From JANOBD01 sp031411495 (GTDB lineage Bacteria > Planctomycetota > Phycisphaerae > Tepidisphaerales > Tepidisphaeraceae), in NCBI GenBank assembly GCA_031411495.1, contig JANOBD010000022.1, forward strand, positions 111,209-175,208: a DNA stretch of 64,000 nucleotides. Reading direction: 5' to 3'. The position numbers and the translations under genes are program-made. The notes under the pieces are model-generated. The model did no database searches and was not told the DNA's origin. It was given only the letters and a program-made list of their open reading frames with translations. Below, piece after piece: positions 35,601-43,900 of this stretch; position 1 is the first letter of the stretch; each line of letters begins with the position of its first letter.

Positions 35601-38366
35601 CGTGTCGTTCCCGTCTCCGCCGTTGAGGGTGAAGCTGGTGATGTTGTTGTCCAGGCCGGACGCGTTGATCGTGTTGTTGGTCGAGCTTCCAAGGAACAGA
35701 AGGGTCTGGAAGCTGTTGTACGCCACATTCGTGGGCCCGACGGCGGCATACGCGGCGGAGGAAATGGCGACGTTGGAGATGCCATAGGTGACGGCGCCGC
35801 TGGCGGTATCGTCGAGGTCGAGCACGTCCGTCCCGCCGCCACCCGCAAGGTTGAGGCTGACGTTGTCCCAGCTTGTCGCCCACTCATTGGCGACATTGTT
35901 CTGGACCGTGTCGTTGCCGGTGCCGGCGTTGATGGTGACGGATTGGCCGTTTATGAAGTAACCGGCGGTAACAACGCTCGAATCGTCGTCGAGGGTAAAG
36001 TTCAGGTCCTCGATCAGGTTGTAGTGAACCCCAAAGATGAAGACCTTCTTGAAGTCGTTACCGGTGATATCGTAATTCTCGCCGCCGTCGGCGACTTCGC
36101 TGTCGGAGAAGGAAATGGAGTCAACGTCGGCGCCGCCGTCGAAGTTCAGATCGCCGAGGATGATGTTGTCGAGATCGGCGGGGACGGTGCCGGTGCCGAG
36201 CGAGTCATTCCCCGCGCCGCCGCGAAGCGTGACATTGTCTGCGGCGCGCATGGCGGCGACGGTGAACGTGTCGGCGGCGGGTGAGCCGGTCAGATCGATA
36301 TTGATGACGTTCACATCCCAGAAGATGTTCGCCGTTCCGGCATCGAGTGAGACCATGTTGCCGGCGTTGAGCGCGTAGGTATCGCCGTCGGGATTTGTGC
36401 TGTCGCTGATGTTCACGCGATCGGTGCCGGCGCCGCCGTTGACGGAGACGTCGCGATCAATGTTCTGCCCCCAGTCGCCGCCGCCGACATTGGTCGTGTC
36501 GCTGCCGTCTCCGGTGTTGATGGTGAGCGTGGACGAGGAGATGCCTGTGACTGCGTTGACGTTGAAGGTCTGGGCGAGCGCGGAAGCGCCGCCGGTGCCG
36601 GCGTCCAGTGTTACCGTCTCGGTCGTGCTGGTAAACCCAACTTGGCCGCCGAAACCGGTTCGAGTCATCAGCGTGGTGATATCACTGCTGAACGTGTAGG
36701 TCTGGGCGGTGGTGTTTGCGGCGGCGTCGTTGATCAAGAGGTTGTCGACGCCGACACCGCCTTCGAAAACGACCGTTCCGGGCCAGGTGAGCAGCGAGCC
36801 GGAGCTTCCGGCCGTCATGGTGTCGAGGCCGTTGCCGCCATTGACGGTCAGCGCTGAATTGCCGTTGGAGTTCGAAACGTTGAAAACATCGTTGCCGGTT
36901 CCGGCGAGCAGGCTCACGCTTTCGACCTGGTTTCCGATCGTGGTGTTCCAGGTGACGGCGTCGGCTGAAGCGGTGGCACTGTTGCCGGGCAGGGTCCAGG
37001 TGCGTGCGACCGTGTTGGCCGAATCATCGATGAGCAAGCTGTCGGTGCCCAGGCCGCCGTTGACGGTGACGTTCTCATCGACGGTGGTGACGAAGTTGCC
37101 TGCGCCGATGTTCACGGTGTCGTTGCCGTCACCCGCGTTGACGGTGGTGAGCGCGGTGAGCGGCGTGGAGTTGAAAGTGACGATTTCTGAGAGCTCCGAG
37201 AGGTTCATCACCAGTGATTCCATGGTGCCATGGGTCAGGACGCCGTGCTGCGGCGAATCGATCGTGGTGCTGGTGACAGTCTTGGAACTGGCGATGGCGG
37301 TGGTCTGGCTGTTGTAGTTGAGCCGGTCGGCGCCGGCCTGCCCGTTGAAGGTGATGGCGACATCGATCGTGTTGATGTCGGCGACGCCGTCGCCGTAGTT
37401 GAGCATGTCGTTGCCGTCGCCGGCGTTGACGGTCGTGCTGCTGATGCCGTTGAGGTCGAGAATGTTGTAGGTGTGAGCGATGACGCCGACAGCGCAATTC
37501 AGCGTACCGCTGCTGATCGAGAGGAACCCGACGTGGATCGTCGTTCCGATGAGGTTTGAAGTGAGTCCGACGGAATCGAGCGTATAGGTGACGGCGGACG
37601 TTTCGGCCGTATCGTCGATGGTGACAACGTCCGCGCCGCCGTTGCCGTCAACGACGAGGCTGGTGTCGATGTTGTTCTGCAGGTCCAGCGCGGCGTCGCC
37701 GATGTTGAACGTATCGACGAAACCGCCGCCGTTGAGCGTGACCGGGCCGCTGCCGTTGTCTGTGTTGACGTCGTAAGTGCTGGGTTGTGGTGAGCCGTTG
37801 ACGATAACGCTGTTCATACCGGCCCAAGTTGTCGCGGCGCTGGTCGGCTTCACGAGCGTGCGGTCGGTCGTCATCGTGTAGGTGTCGCTTCCAGCGGCGT
37901 CGGCGAGATCGTTGAAGATGAGGATGTCGGCCGTGCCGGTGCCGTCCGTGATCGTGACGGTGCTGTCGATCGCGGTGACGTAATTGCCGCCGCCGACGGC
38001 GCCGATGACGATGCTGTCATCGCCGTCGCCGGCGTTGATCGTCGTCGGATTCGTCGTGTCGTTGTTGAGGAGCGTGACGGTGTCATTTCCGCCGAGCGCG
38101 TCGATGATGATCGAGGCGACGGCCGCATCGGTACGGATGTCCGGAACACCGTTAACGGTGACGGTGACGTTGCCGCCGCCGACTTGGATTAGAAAACTGT
38201 CGGCACCCGCGGTTCCGGCGTAATTGACCAGCATACGTCTGGATTCGAGTTGCTCGGCCTTGCTCAGTTCCGACCGAGCGACGAGCGACGCCGCTTGTGC
38301 GATGCGCTGACGGTTTCGGCGATTGAGGGAATTGAACGAACGCTGGGTCTTCGCGTACCAAACCAT
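32652..38366 (-). CDS. Giant Ca-binding beta-repeat protein with dockerin-like pair
   Basis: A 1904-residue protein from ATG 38366, preceded by AGAGGAG. The N-terminus is a basic helical segment ending in QLESRRML, the planctomycete export-type motif, with no classical signal peptide. It is followed by some 25 repeats with NAGDGNDTV- or GGAGNDT-type turns and regularly spaced DDS / YT strands, expected to form a long Ca-binding beta structure. Near the C-terminus are two dockerin-like repeats (NGDTELDRDVDFDDLL, AQNFN and GNFDYDNDVDFDDLL, AQNFG), then a ~50-residue Ala/Arg/Ser-rich tail with no PEP-CTERM motif. Likely a surface or matrix protein. Long open frames on the opposite strand are by-products of the repeats. 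Confidence 0.9.
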   Translation of the reverse strand: MVWYAKTQRSFNSLNRRNRQRIAQAASLVARSELSKAEQLESRRMLVNYAGTAGADSFLIQVGGGNVTVTVNGVPDIRTDAAVASIIIDALGGNDTVTLLNNDTTNPTTINAGDGDDSIVIGAVGGGNYVTAIDSTVTITDGTGTADILIFNDLADAAGSDTYTMTTDRTLVKPTSAATTWAGMNSVIVNGSPQPSTYDVNTDNGSGPVTLNGGGFVDTFNIGDAALDLQNNIDTSLVVDGNGGADVVTIDDTAETSAVTYTLDSVGLTSNLIGTTIHVGFLSISSGTLNCAVGVIAHTYNILDLNGISSTTVNAGDGNDMLNYGDGVADINTIDVAITFNGQAGADRLNYNSQTTAIASSKTVTSTTIDSPQHGVLTHGTMESLVMNLSELSEIVTFNSTPLTALTTVNAGDGNDTVNIGAGNFVTTVDENVTVNGGLGTDSLLIDDSANTVARTWTLPGNSATASADAVTWNTTIGNQVESVSLLAGTGNDVFNVSNSNGNSALTVNGGNGLDTMTAGSSGSLLTWPGTVVFEGGVGVDNLLINDAAANTTAQTYTFSSDITTLMTRTGFGGQVGFTSTTETVTLDAGTGGASALAQTFNVNAVTGISSSTLTINTGDGSDTTNVGGGDWGQNIDRDVSVNGGAGTDRVNISDSTNPDGDTYALNAGNMVSLDAGTANIFWDVNVINIDLTGSPAADTFTVAAMRAADNVTLRGGAGNDSLGTGTVPADLDNIILGDLNFDGGADVDSISFSDSEVADGGENYDITGNDFKKVFIFGVHYNLIEDLNFTLDDDSSVVTAGYFINGQSVTINAGTGNDTVQNNVANEWATSWDNVSLNLAGGGGTDVLDLDDTASGAVTYGISNVAISSAAYAAVGPTNVAYNSFQTLLFLGSSTNNTINASGLDNNITSFTLNGGDGNDTINVGGTTGSDLDDTTNFRTTMSITLAGGNGSDRLNIHDTDNEAGSDVYELTQSAFTVASGSATPIVFNYNGNVDNIDVLGSDLAHTFNVESTFSTNNITIGGGAAGDAFNIAPATDDLNIIDAPVTIQGNGGTDSLTLSDTLNATNAVWSIGSASISRTGDNFASMGYDNTVESVNIDAGTLDDTFNVASLLVTTALNLDGRAGNDTFNLASTSNMDAVGGEITVIGGAGTDSLNYNDSLNANVTTYGLGGIGSQRITRTGAGTVAVSTQVESVLVTTGSANNIINVDAWSPFFVNGMTLNAGVGNDTIFVGNGDFDSNVLSPVNVNPGAGIDSLVFNDSTDNDVGDTYTVTSGSITDGGSAAGVLMVYNGNNTEQLRIELPGGAEVVNVESTSNLTSVTINGAAGNDTVNLGAGNVETLGSGPLLFDGGADNDQLNLLDTAAGTPNTWTYSAFSPTVGQIAIDADEIIRYTNISQVVQFSGVLAERYNIDALIAGTGVTINAGAGNDTLDYGGTANNVDLIDSLLRFGGDADSDLILFDDSASPAGRTYTVESIFLGSSVTPNLLYATTETISVNGGVGNDTLFIEGTIAGTTYDVAAGGGTDRFDVGDISNDIDVEILASITLGGGAGDDTINYNDTGDTADPDSYTLDSSDLFSKSSLPVGVVVDGNLIETTTLNANNGSNIITVNTAPSNLTINANGGDDDIRVADGGTSAAPVIVTSGAGNDTIDSDSDSDATEAFVRFAGTDEVARLRVGVGSTIQNGPGNSTLIVSSTISIGGALDIAGGFFIGRVGLGIPGFYNLVLTNGRNGGTWDGNFQSFSSSAATASGRSDGLGIRLATDPNLPGANIVTFGGQAVNPGDTCIAFVQNGDTELDRDVDFDDLLRVAQNFNLPGPRAWTQGNFDYDNDVDFDDLLATAQNFGLPFLTVAPSDKQIESARATLAQSATRRGISPAASRGISRALQSLEDRDDAMFASASVIS

Positions 38367-38789
38367 GGAAGTACTCCTCTCCAAGACAACGATGTGGTGA
38401 ACGCCGCGTGAATTCGGTCAGGGCAGATCCCAATGCCCGGTGAAGGACCGATAATGTACGGGTCCAGAGATCCCGGCAAGGCAATTTTCAGATCTGCTCG
38501 GTCAGGGTCGCCTTTCACTCACTCGCGGACGCGGGGATTCTGATCCACTGCATCCATAGGGGCGACAAGCCCTTGAGAAGTGGGACACGATCTTTGAATC
38601 AGGTCACTTCGCGATAAGGGACCGCCATGAAACACACCGAAAAAAAAGCGGTGCGGCCGGCCACAATTCGATAAAATGTCGGGCGATTCTCTTCGAAACC
38701 GGCATGATTTGCCGTATCGAGAGCGTATATAGTCTCGCGGCGCGCCCTCGGGTCGAGGTCCCGGTGGCGCTTGGAAAGGAAACGACAAC
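38367..38789. promoter_or_regulatory. 423-base divergent control region
   Basis: Lies between the two divergent secreted-protein genes. It includes A-rich stretches (AAAAAAAGCGG at about 38640) but no promoter pair I can defend. No open frame of interest. Confidence 0.4.
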
Positions 38790-40802
38790 TTGAAGCGAAC
38801 TACATGGATCGCGTTCGCCGCACTCACCTGTGCCGCGACGCAAGCGTGGGCGCAGCTGCGCGTGGTGAGCTACAACATGCTCGACAAGCCGGCATCCCTG
38901 ACTGACTCGAGCGTCACCGGGTATGTCAACAGCGTGTTCGGCGGCATCGCCGCGCGAAATGTGAACGGCATCGCGAAACGGCCCGACGTCATTTTCACCG
39001 CCGAGCAGACCCTGACCTCGCCCGCGAACCTCGCGACGATGCTGAACAACTTGTTCGGCGTTACCAGTTACACAAGCGTCACGCCGACGTCCCCGCAGTC
39101 GCAAGGCACATCCGACCGCATCGCGTTCATCTACGACAGCTCGAGCGTGACGCTCAGCAGCCCCGCCGTCGCACTGGCGATCAACTCCAGCTACCCCCGT
39201 CCGACCATCCGCGCCGGATTCCGACCGATCGGCTACACGGGCGCCGAGTCCGACCTCTACGTCTACGGAATGCACCTCAAGGCGAGCACCGGCGTGACTA
39301 ACGTCCAGGAGCGCGCCAACCAGACACTCGCGACCCGCGCCGATGCCGACACGCTGCCCGCCGGCTCAAACATCATCTACGCCGGCGACTTCAATGTGTA
39401 CACGTCCGATGAGCAGGGCTATCGCAACCTCTTCGCGGCCGGCAACGGGCAGGCGGTCGATCCGCTGAATGCATCCTACCTGCCCAACGGAAACCCGATC
39501 ACCTGGAACAACAACGCCGCCTACGCATCCATCCACACCCAGTCGACGCGCCTCGTGACCCTTCCGGATTCCGGCGCGACCGGCGGCGTCGACGATCGGT
39601 TCGACTATCAACTCATGAGCCGCGGGCTCGTCGACGGCAACGGCATCAGCTATGTCGGTCCCGCCTCTCCCGGCTCGGGTTCGACACACAGCTACACCGC
39701 GCTGGGCAACAACGGCAACAGCTTCAATAAGGCCATCAACGACCCGACGAACACGGCCGAATCGCCCGCGGTTCTGAACGCCCTCTACAACCTGAGCGAC
39801 CACCTGCCGATCGTGGCCGACTACCAGTTGCCCGCGAAGATGAGCGTCGTCACCACCGCCATCTCGACCGAAGTGATCCAGGGCGCGACCGTGACGACGA
39901 ACGTTTCGGTGACCAACAGCGCCAGCGTGATGTCGCCCTTCGGCGCCGATGCCCTGGACTTCACCGTCGTCGGAACCAATACACTCGGCTCCGCACAGGT
40001 CGGGACGATCCGCGCGACCCAGGGCGCATCGGTCAAGACCTTGACCGTCAACACCAGTACGCCGGGATCAAAACTCGTCCAGGCGAATGTCACCAGCACC
40101 AACCAGGGCGTCGTCGGCGGAACATTTTCCGCCAACGCGCCGATCCTGGTTCATTCGCCCGCGACGCCGAGCCTTACCGACAGCACGATTCAGATCGACG
40201 GCACGGTCGATGTCGGCATCGTCGCGATCGGCACGTCCGTCAGCGGCTCGTTCGATGTTCACAACCTCGCCGCGACGAGTTTCACGGCGGGACTCGATCT
40301 CGATTCGGCATCGCTCGCCGGTTCAAACGCGTACACGGTTCAATTCGTTCCGCAGAGCAACATCGCCGCCGGCGACGGCCGCTCGGTCGGCTTCACGTTC
40401 TCGCCGACACTTTCCCAGGTGGAACTGGCGACCCTCTCGATCCTCACCAGCGATCAGAACCTGCCGGGCGCGCAGGCGCGCGATACGCTGACGATCCATT
40501 TCACGGCCCGTGGCGCGATCGCCGGCGACGCCGACCTCAACAACATCGTCGATTTCAGCGACCTGCTGATCCTGGCGCAAAACTACGAAACGACCGTGGC
40601 CGGCTGGACGTTTGGCGACTTCAACCGAGACCACTTCGTCAACTTCGACGACCTCCTCGCGGTCGCGCAGAATTACGAGTTCACAGGCTTGATGACGAGC
40701 AGCTTCGACGGCGACTGGCAACTGGCCCGCGAACTGGTTCCCGAGCCGACCTGCCTCGCGGCGCTGGGCGCGATGTCGCTGCTGACCCGTCGGCGTCGGT
40801 GA
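38790..40802 (+). CDS. Secreted endonuclease/exonuclease/phosphatase-family protein with dockerin-like and PEP-CTERM ends
   Basis: A 670-residue protein with a TTG start at 38790 preceded by GGAAAGGAAACG; the signal peptide is MKRTTWIAFAALTCAATQAW. Residues ~20-350 carry the EEP fold: LRVVSYNMLD, the catalytic IIYAGDFNVYTS, and C-terminal NLSDHLPIVADY. Residues ~355-570 are Ig-like strands. A dockerin-like pair follows (GDADLNNIVDFSDLL...AQNY, GDFNRDHFVNFDDLL...AQNYE). The end is VPEPTCLAALGAMSLLTRRR, a PEP-CTERM-like tail. Probably hydrolyses extracellular DNA or phosphodiesters while anchored to the cell surface. Confidence 0.9.
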   Translation: MKRTTWIAFAALTCAATQAWAQLRVVSYNMLDKPASLTDSSVTGYVNSVFGGIAARNVNGIAKRPDVIFTAEQTLTSPANLATMLNNLFGVTSYTSVTPTSPQSQGTSDRIAFIYDSSSVTLSSPAVALAINSSYPRPTIRAGFRPIGYTGAESDLYVYGMHLKASTGVTNVQERANQTLATRADADTLPAGSNIIYAGDFNVYTSDEQGYRNLFAAGNGQAVDPLNASYLPNGNPITWNNNAAYASIHTQSTRLVTLPDSGATGGVDDRFDYQLMSRGLVDGNGISYVGPASPGSGSTHSYTALGNNGNSFNKAINDPTNTAESPAVLNALYNLSDHLPIVADYQLPAKMSVVTTAISTEVIQGATVTTNVSVTNSASVMSPFGADALDFTVVGTNTLGSAQVGTIRATQGASVKTLTVNTSTPGSKLVQANVTSTNQGVVGGTFSANAPILVHSPATPSLTDSTIQIDGTVDVGIVAIGTSVSGSFDVHNLAATSFTAGLDLDSASLAGSNAYTVQFVPQSNIAAGDGRSVGFTFSPTLSQVELATLSILTSDQNLPGAQARDTLTIHFTARGAIAGDADLNNIVDFSDLLILAQNYETTVAGWTFGDFNRDHFVNFDDLLAVAQNYEFTGLMTSSFDGDWQLARELVPEPTCLAALGAMSLLTRRRR

Positions 40803-40869
40803 ACCGGGGTCCACGTAGTGCGAACGGGAGCAATGCGTAGAAACTCATCGCCGTCGTCCTGATGATTGC

Positions 40870-40922
40870 GGCACGGGCCTCCGGCATTGGTGCACGACAA
40901 ACGTGTGCCGGAGGCCCGTGCC
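40870..40922. repeat. Perfect 17-base inverted repeat, shared with the asparagine synthetase insert
   Basis: GGCACGGGCCTCCGGCA (40870-40886) and TGCCGGAGGCCCGTGCC (40906-40922) are exact inverted repeats with a 19-base loop. The 20 bases 40905-40924 are identical to 54895-54914 inside the asparagine synthetase gene. It lies between convergent genes. Confidence 0.9.
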
Positions 40923-40961
40923 ACGTTTGATGCAGGTTTCTGCACACTGGTCCAGGTGAAA

Positions 40962-43900
40962 CTACTTTCCCGTCCTGCTCGGGATGAAGCTCAGCACGCC
41001 GTCGCTCCAGATCGTGTAGAAGCCACCGTTCACGGGTTGAACGGTGTCGACCATCTTCGCCCCGTCGCGCTTGAGATCGAACAGGGCCAGCACCCGGCTG
41101 TTTTCGCGACCCTCCGGCATCATCTCGCGCTTGTAGTACTCAACACCTGGCGAACTGGCGTTGCCGCCAAGCGCATTCTGGGGCCAGTTGATGATCAACA
41201 CGCCGTTGCGGACCAGCATCGGCGATTGTGAGTTCATCACGTCGCTGGAATCGTCGAGGATGCGCGACCACGTCGCGGCGTCGGGGACAAGAACGCTCGA
41301 GACCGTGAAGCCGCGCCCGCCGCGCAGCAGCAGACGATCCTTGTAGACGTACATGCGGGCGGAGGGTTCGTTGGGCTTCAAACCATCGGGGAATGTCGGT
41401 GTGAAGGATCGCTCGACGCGCTGGTTTGTCTTGGTATCCGTCACCACGACCGGCTCGAGCGTCAGCGCATCGTACATGCAGACCTTCTGCGGCACGCCCG
41501 CGCTACCGGTCAACACCAGCAGCTTATCGCCGCAGAATTGCACCCGCTCCTGCGCGGATGTGTATGCGAACAGGTTCTGGTTCTGGCCGGCGAAGGTGGC
41601 GATCGGCTCGTCGGTTCCCGCGGCGAGGTCAAAGAGTTCGATCGAATCGAAGTGCACGGCCGCCAGCGTTCCTTCCGGGCTGACGCTGAACGTATTCAGC
41701 CGTTTCTGGATCGGCCCGCTCGCGGTCTGGCTGAGCAGTTGCTCTCCGTCCTCGGCGCGGTAGGCGGTAAGGGTAGAACTGCTCTCGTCGTTGCCGCCGA
41801 AGACGACGACATCATCCCACACGCCGATCATGCTCGGCGCGCGGTCGCTGAAGGCGGATTGCCAGCGGACTTCGCCGGAACCGGCGTCGAGGCCGATGAT
41901 CCGCCCGCGCGAGGTCGCGATGACGACCGTGCCGCCCGCCGTCCGCGTGTAGGCAATGTTCTCGCGGCCGCGCTGGATCGGGTCGGGCATCCAACCCGTG
42001 CTGGCCTGGTCGTTGTCGATCTGCAACTGTGCCGGCATCCGCACGCGCCGCTGCTGTCGCACGGCACCGCGCTGCGCGGTCGGATCGGCAATCAGCGGCG
42101 CCTTCTCGGCGGTCGGCGACGGATCGAGCAGCCCCTGCGGATCGAGCGACATCATCGCCATCGTCGAACGCGACGCGGATTTCAGGTCCTGCGGGTCGAA
42201 CGTCCACTTCACCGTGCCGGCGGCGGTGTCGAGCGACGCGACGCGGCTGGACGTCGTGACCAGCAGCGCATCGCCGTTCCATTGCGACTGCGCATGATCC
42301 GGCACGCTGGCAAGCGCGATGCTCCGCATCGGCCTGGCCTGGCCCGGCTCGAAGATCTGCACCGCGCGGTCGGCGCGCGAGATCGCCACGAGCCGGTCCG
42401 GCCGCGGCTTCAGCGGGAGCAGGATCGAAGCCATGTTCGGCGTCTCCACGCGATGGTCGACATCGAAGACCGGCTCCTCATCCGGCGTCTTGAAGTCGGG
42501 CAGCCGGCGGTCCTGTTCTTCAAACGCGAGCCGCTGCAACTGCGCCACCAGCGGAGCTGGCGTCGAGGGCGCGAACGACTGCGAGCGGAATGGCGGCAAT
42601 CCCGAGATTTTCCGCGACGGGTCAAGCTTCGCCAGCATCCGTGCCCGGCCCAGCGCCGAATCGACATCGCCTTGCGCCAGATCGATCCGCAGGAGCGCTT
42701 CGAACAGCTGCGCCCTCTGCGCCGGGTCGGTGAGCGAAGCGCCAATGCGCCTCAGGACGCTCGCCGCCGGCGGCTTGTCGGAAAGCGAGCCGCTCACGGC
42801 CAGCGCGATCGCCTCGCGGCCGGCCTGTGAATTGGGGAACGCGTCGAGCACGCGCAGCAGCGCCATCGGATCATTCGCGGTGCGGACAGTATCGAGCATG
42901 GCGCGGGCCTGCGCTTCGACGGCCTGATAGGCCTCTGGCCCGCTGGTCTTGATGATCTGCTCGATCGCCGTCATCGCCAGCTCGCGGATCGCCACCGATC
43001 CTCCCGAGGTGCGCACGCGAATTGTCGCCACCGTCGGCTCTGAAAGAAGCTTCTGGTACGCATCGACCGCCGACGGCAGGTCGGACGATCGCCGCGCCAG
43101 GAACGCGCGGGCCAGCTGATAGCCCGCCTGCTGGATCGGCGTATCGGCGGTCTTGCCCAGGCGCTCGAGCAATGCGGGCAGTTGCGGATCGTTCTGCTGC
43201 TGCCGCGCGAGCCGGCGGAACATCTGGCTCAGCATCTCGAACACCCTGTCGCGGTCGGGACCGGGCGTCACAAGCGAGCCGCTGGTGAGCTGCGCCAGCG
43301 TCGTGTCGATCCAGTGGATCGCTTCCTCGGTCTGGCCGGCGTTGAAGAGCGCGTCGGCGTAGCGCAGGCGCGGCTGAATCGAGCGCGCATCGGCGCTGAC
43401 GGCCATCTCCATCCGCTTCCGCAGCAGCGACAGATCCGAATAGACGTTCACGTGCCGCGGGCTGGCGACGATGATCGAGTCGTTGGCAAACAGCACGTTG
43501 CCGGGTTCCTCATCCGTGCGCGACTCCCACGAATCGTTGGCGGGCGGATAGGTTTCCAGCGCCTTGTTGGCATCGGCGGAAAGCCGGAAGAGTTTCCACG
43601 CCGTCGGCACGTAGATGCTCTTGTTGGTCAGGAACGGCCGGCCGCGGATGGTGTCGTCTTCGAAGCCGGGCTTGAGGAACGCGCGGGCGCGGATGAGCAC
43701 GTCGCCGAACTCGCAATCGCCCTCGATCTTGGCGAGGTCGAGCAGCGCGATCGATCGCGTCCCCGCGACGACGACATGATCTCCATCAACGCCGACGAGA
43801 ATGCTGTATTTCTGAGGCTGTTCCAACCCGACGCCGGCAGCGGACGAAGCGGTCGCCATCGAGACGCGCCCGCGCAACTCGCCGGTGACGGAATCGAACA

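Noticed and set aside
32766..36284. A 1172-codon open frame on the plus strand opposite the giant Ca-binding repeat gene
   Set aside because: It mirrors the repeat periodicity of the real gene, has a Val/Gly/Asp/Arg composition typical of antisense high-G+C DNA, and shows no domain.
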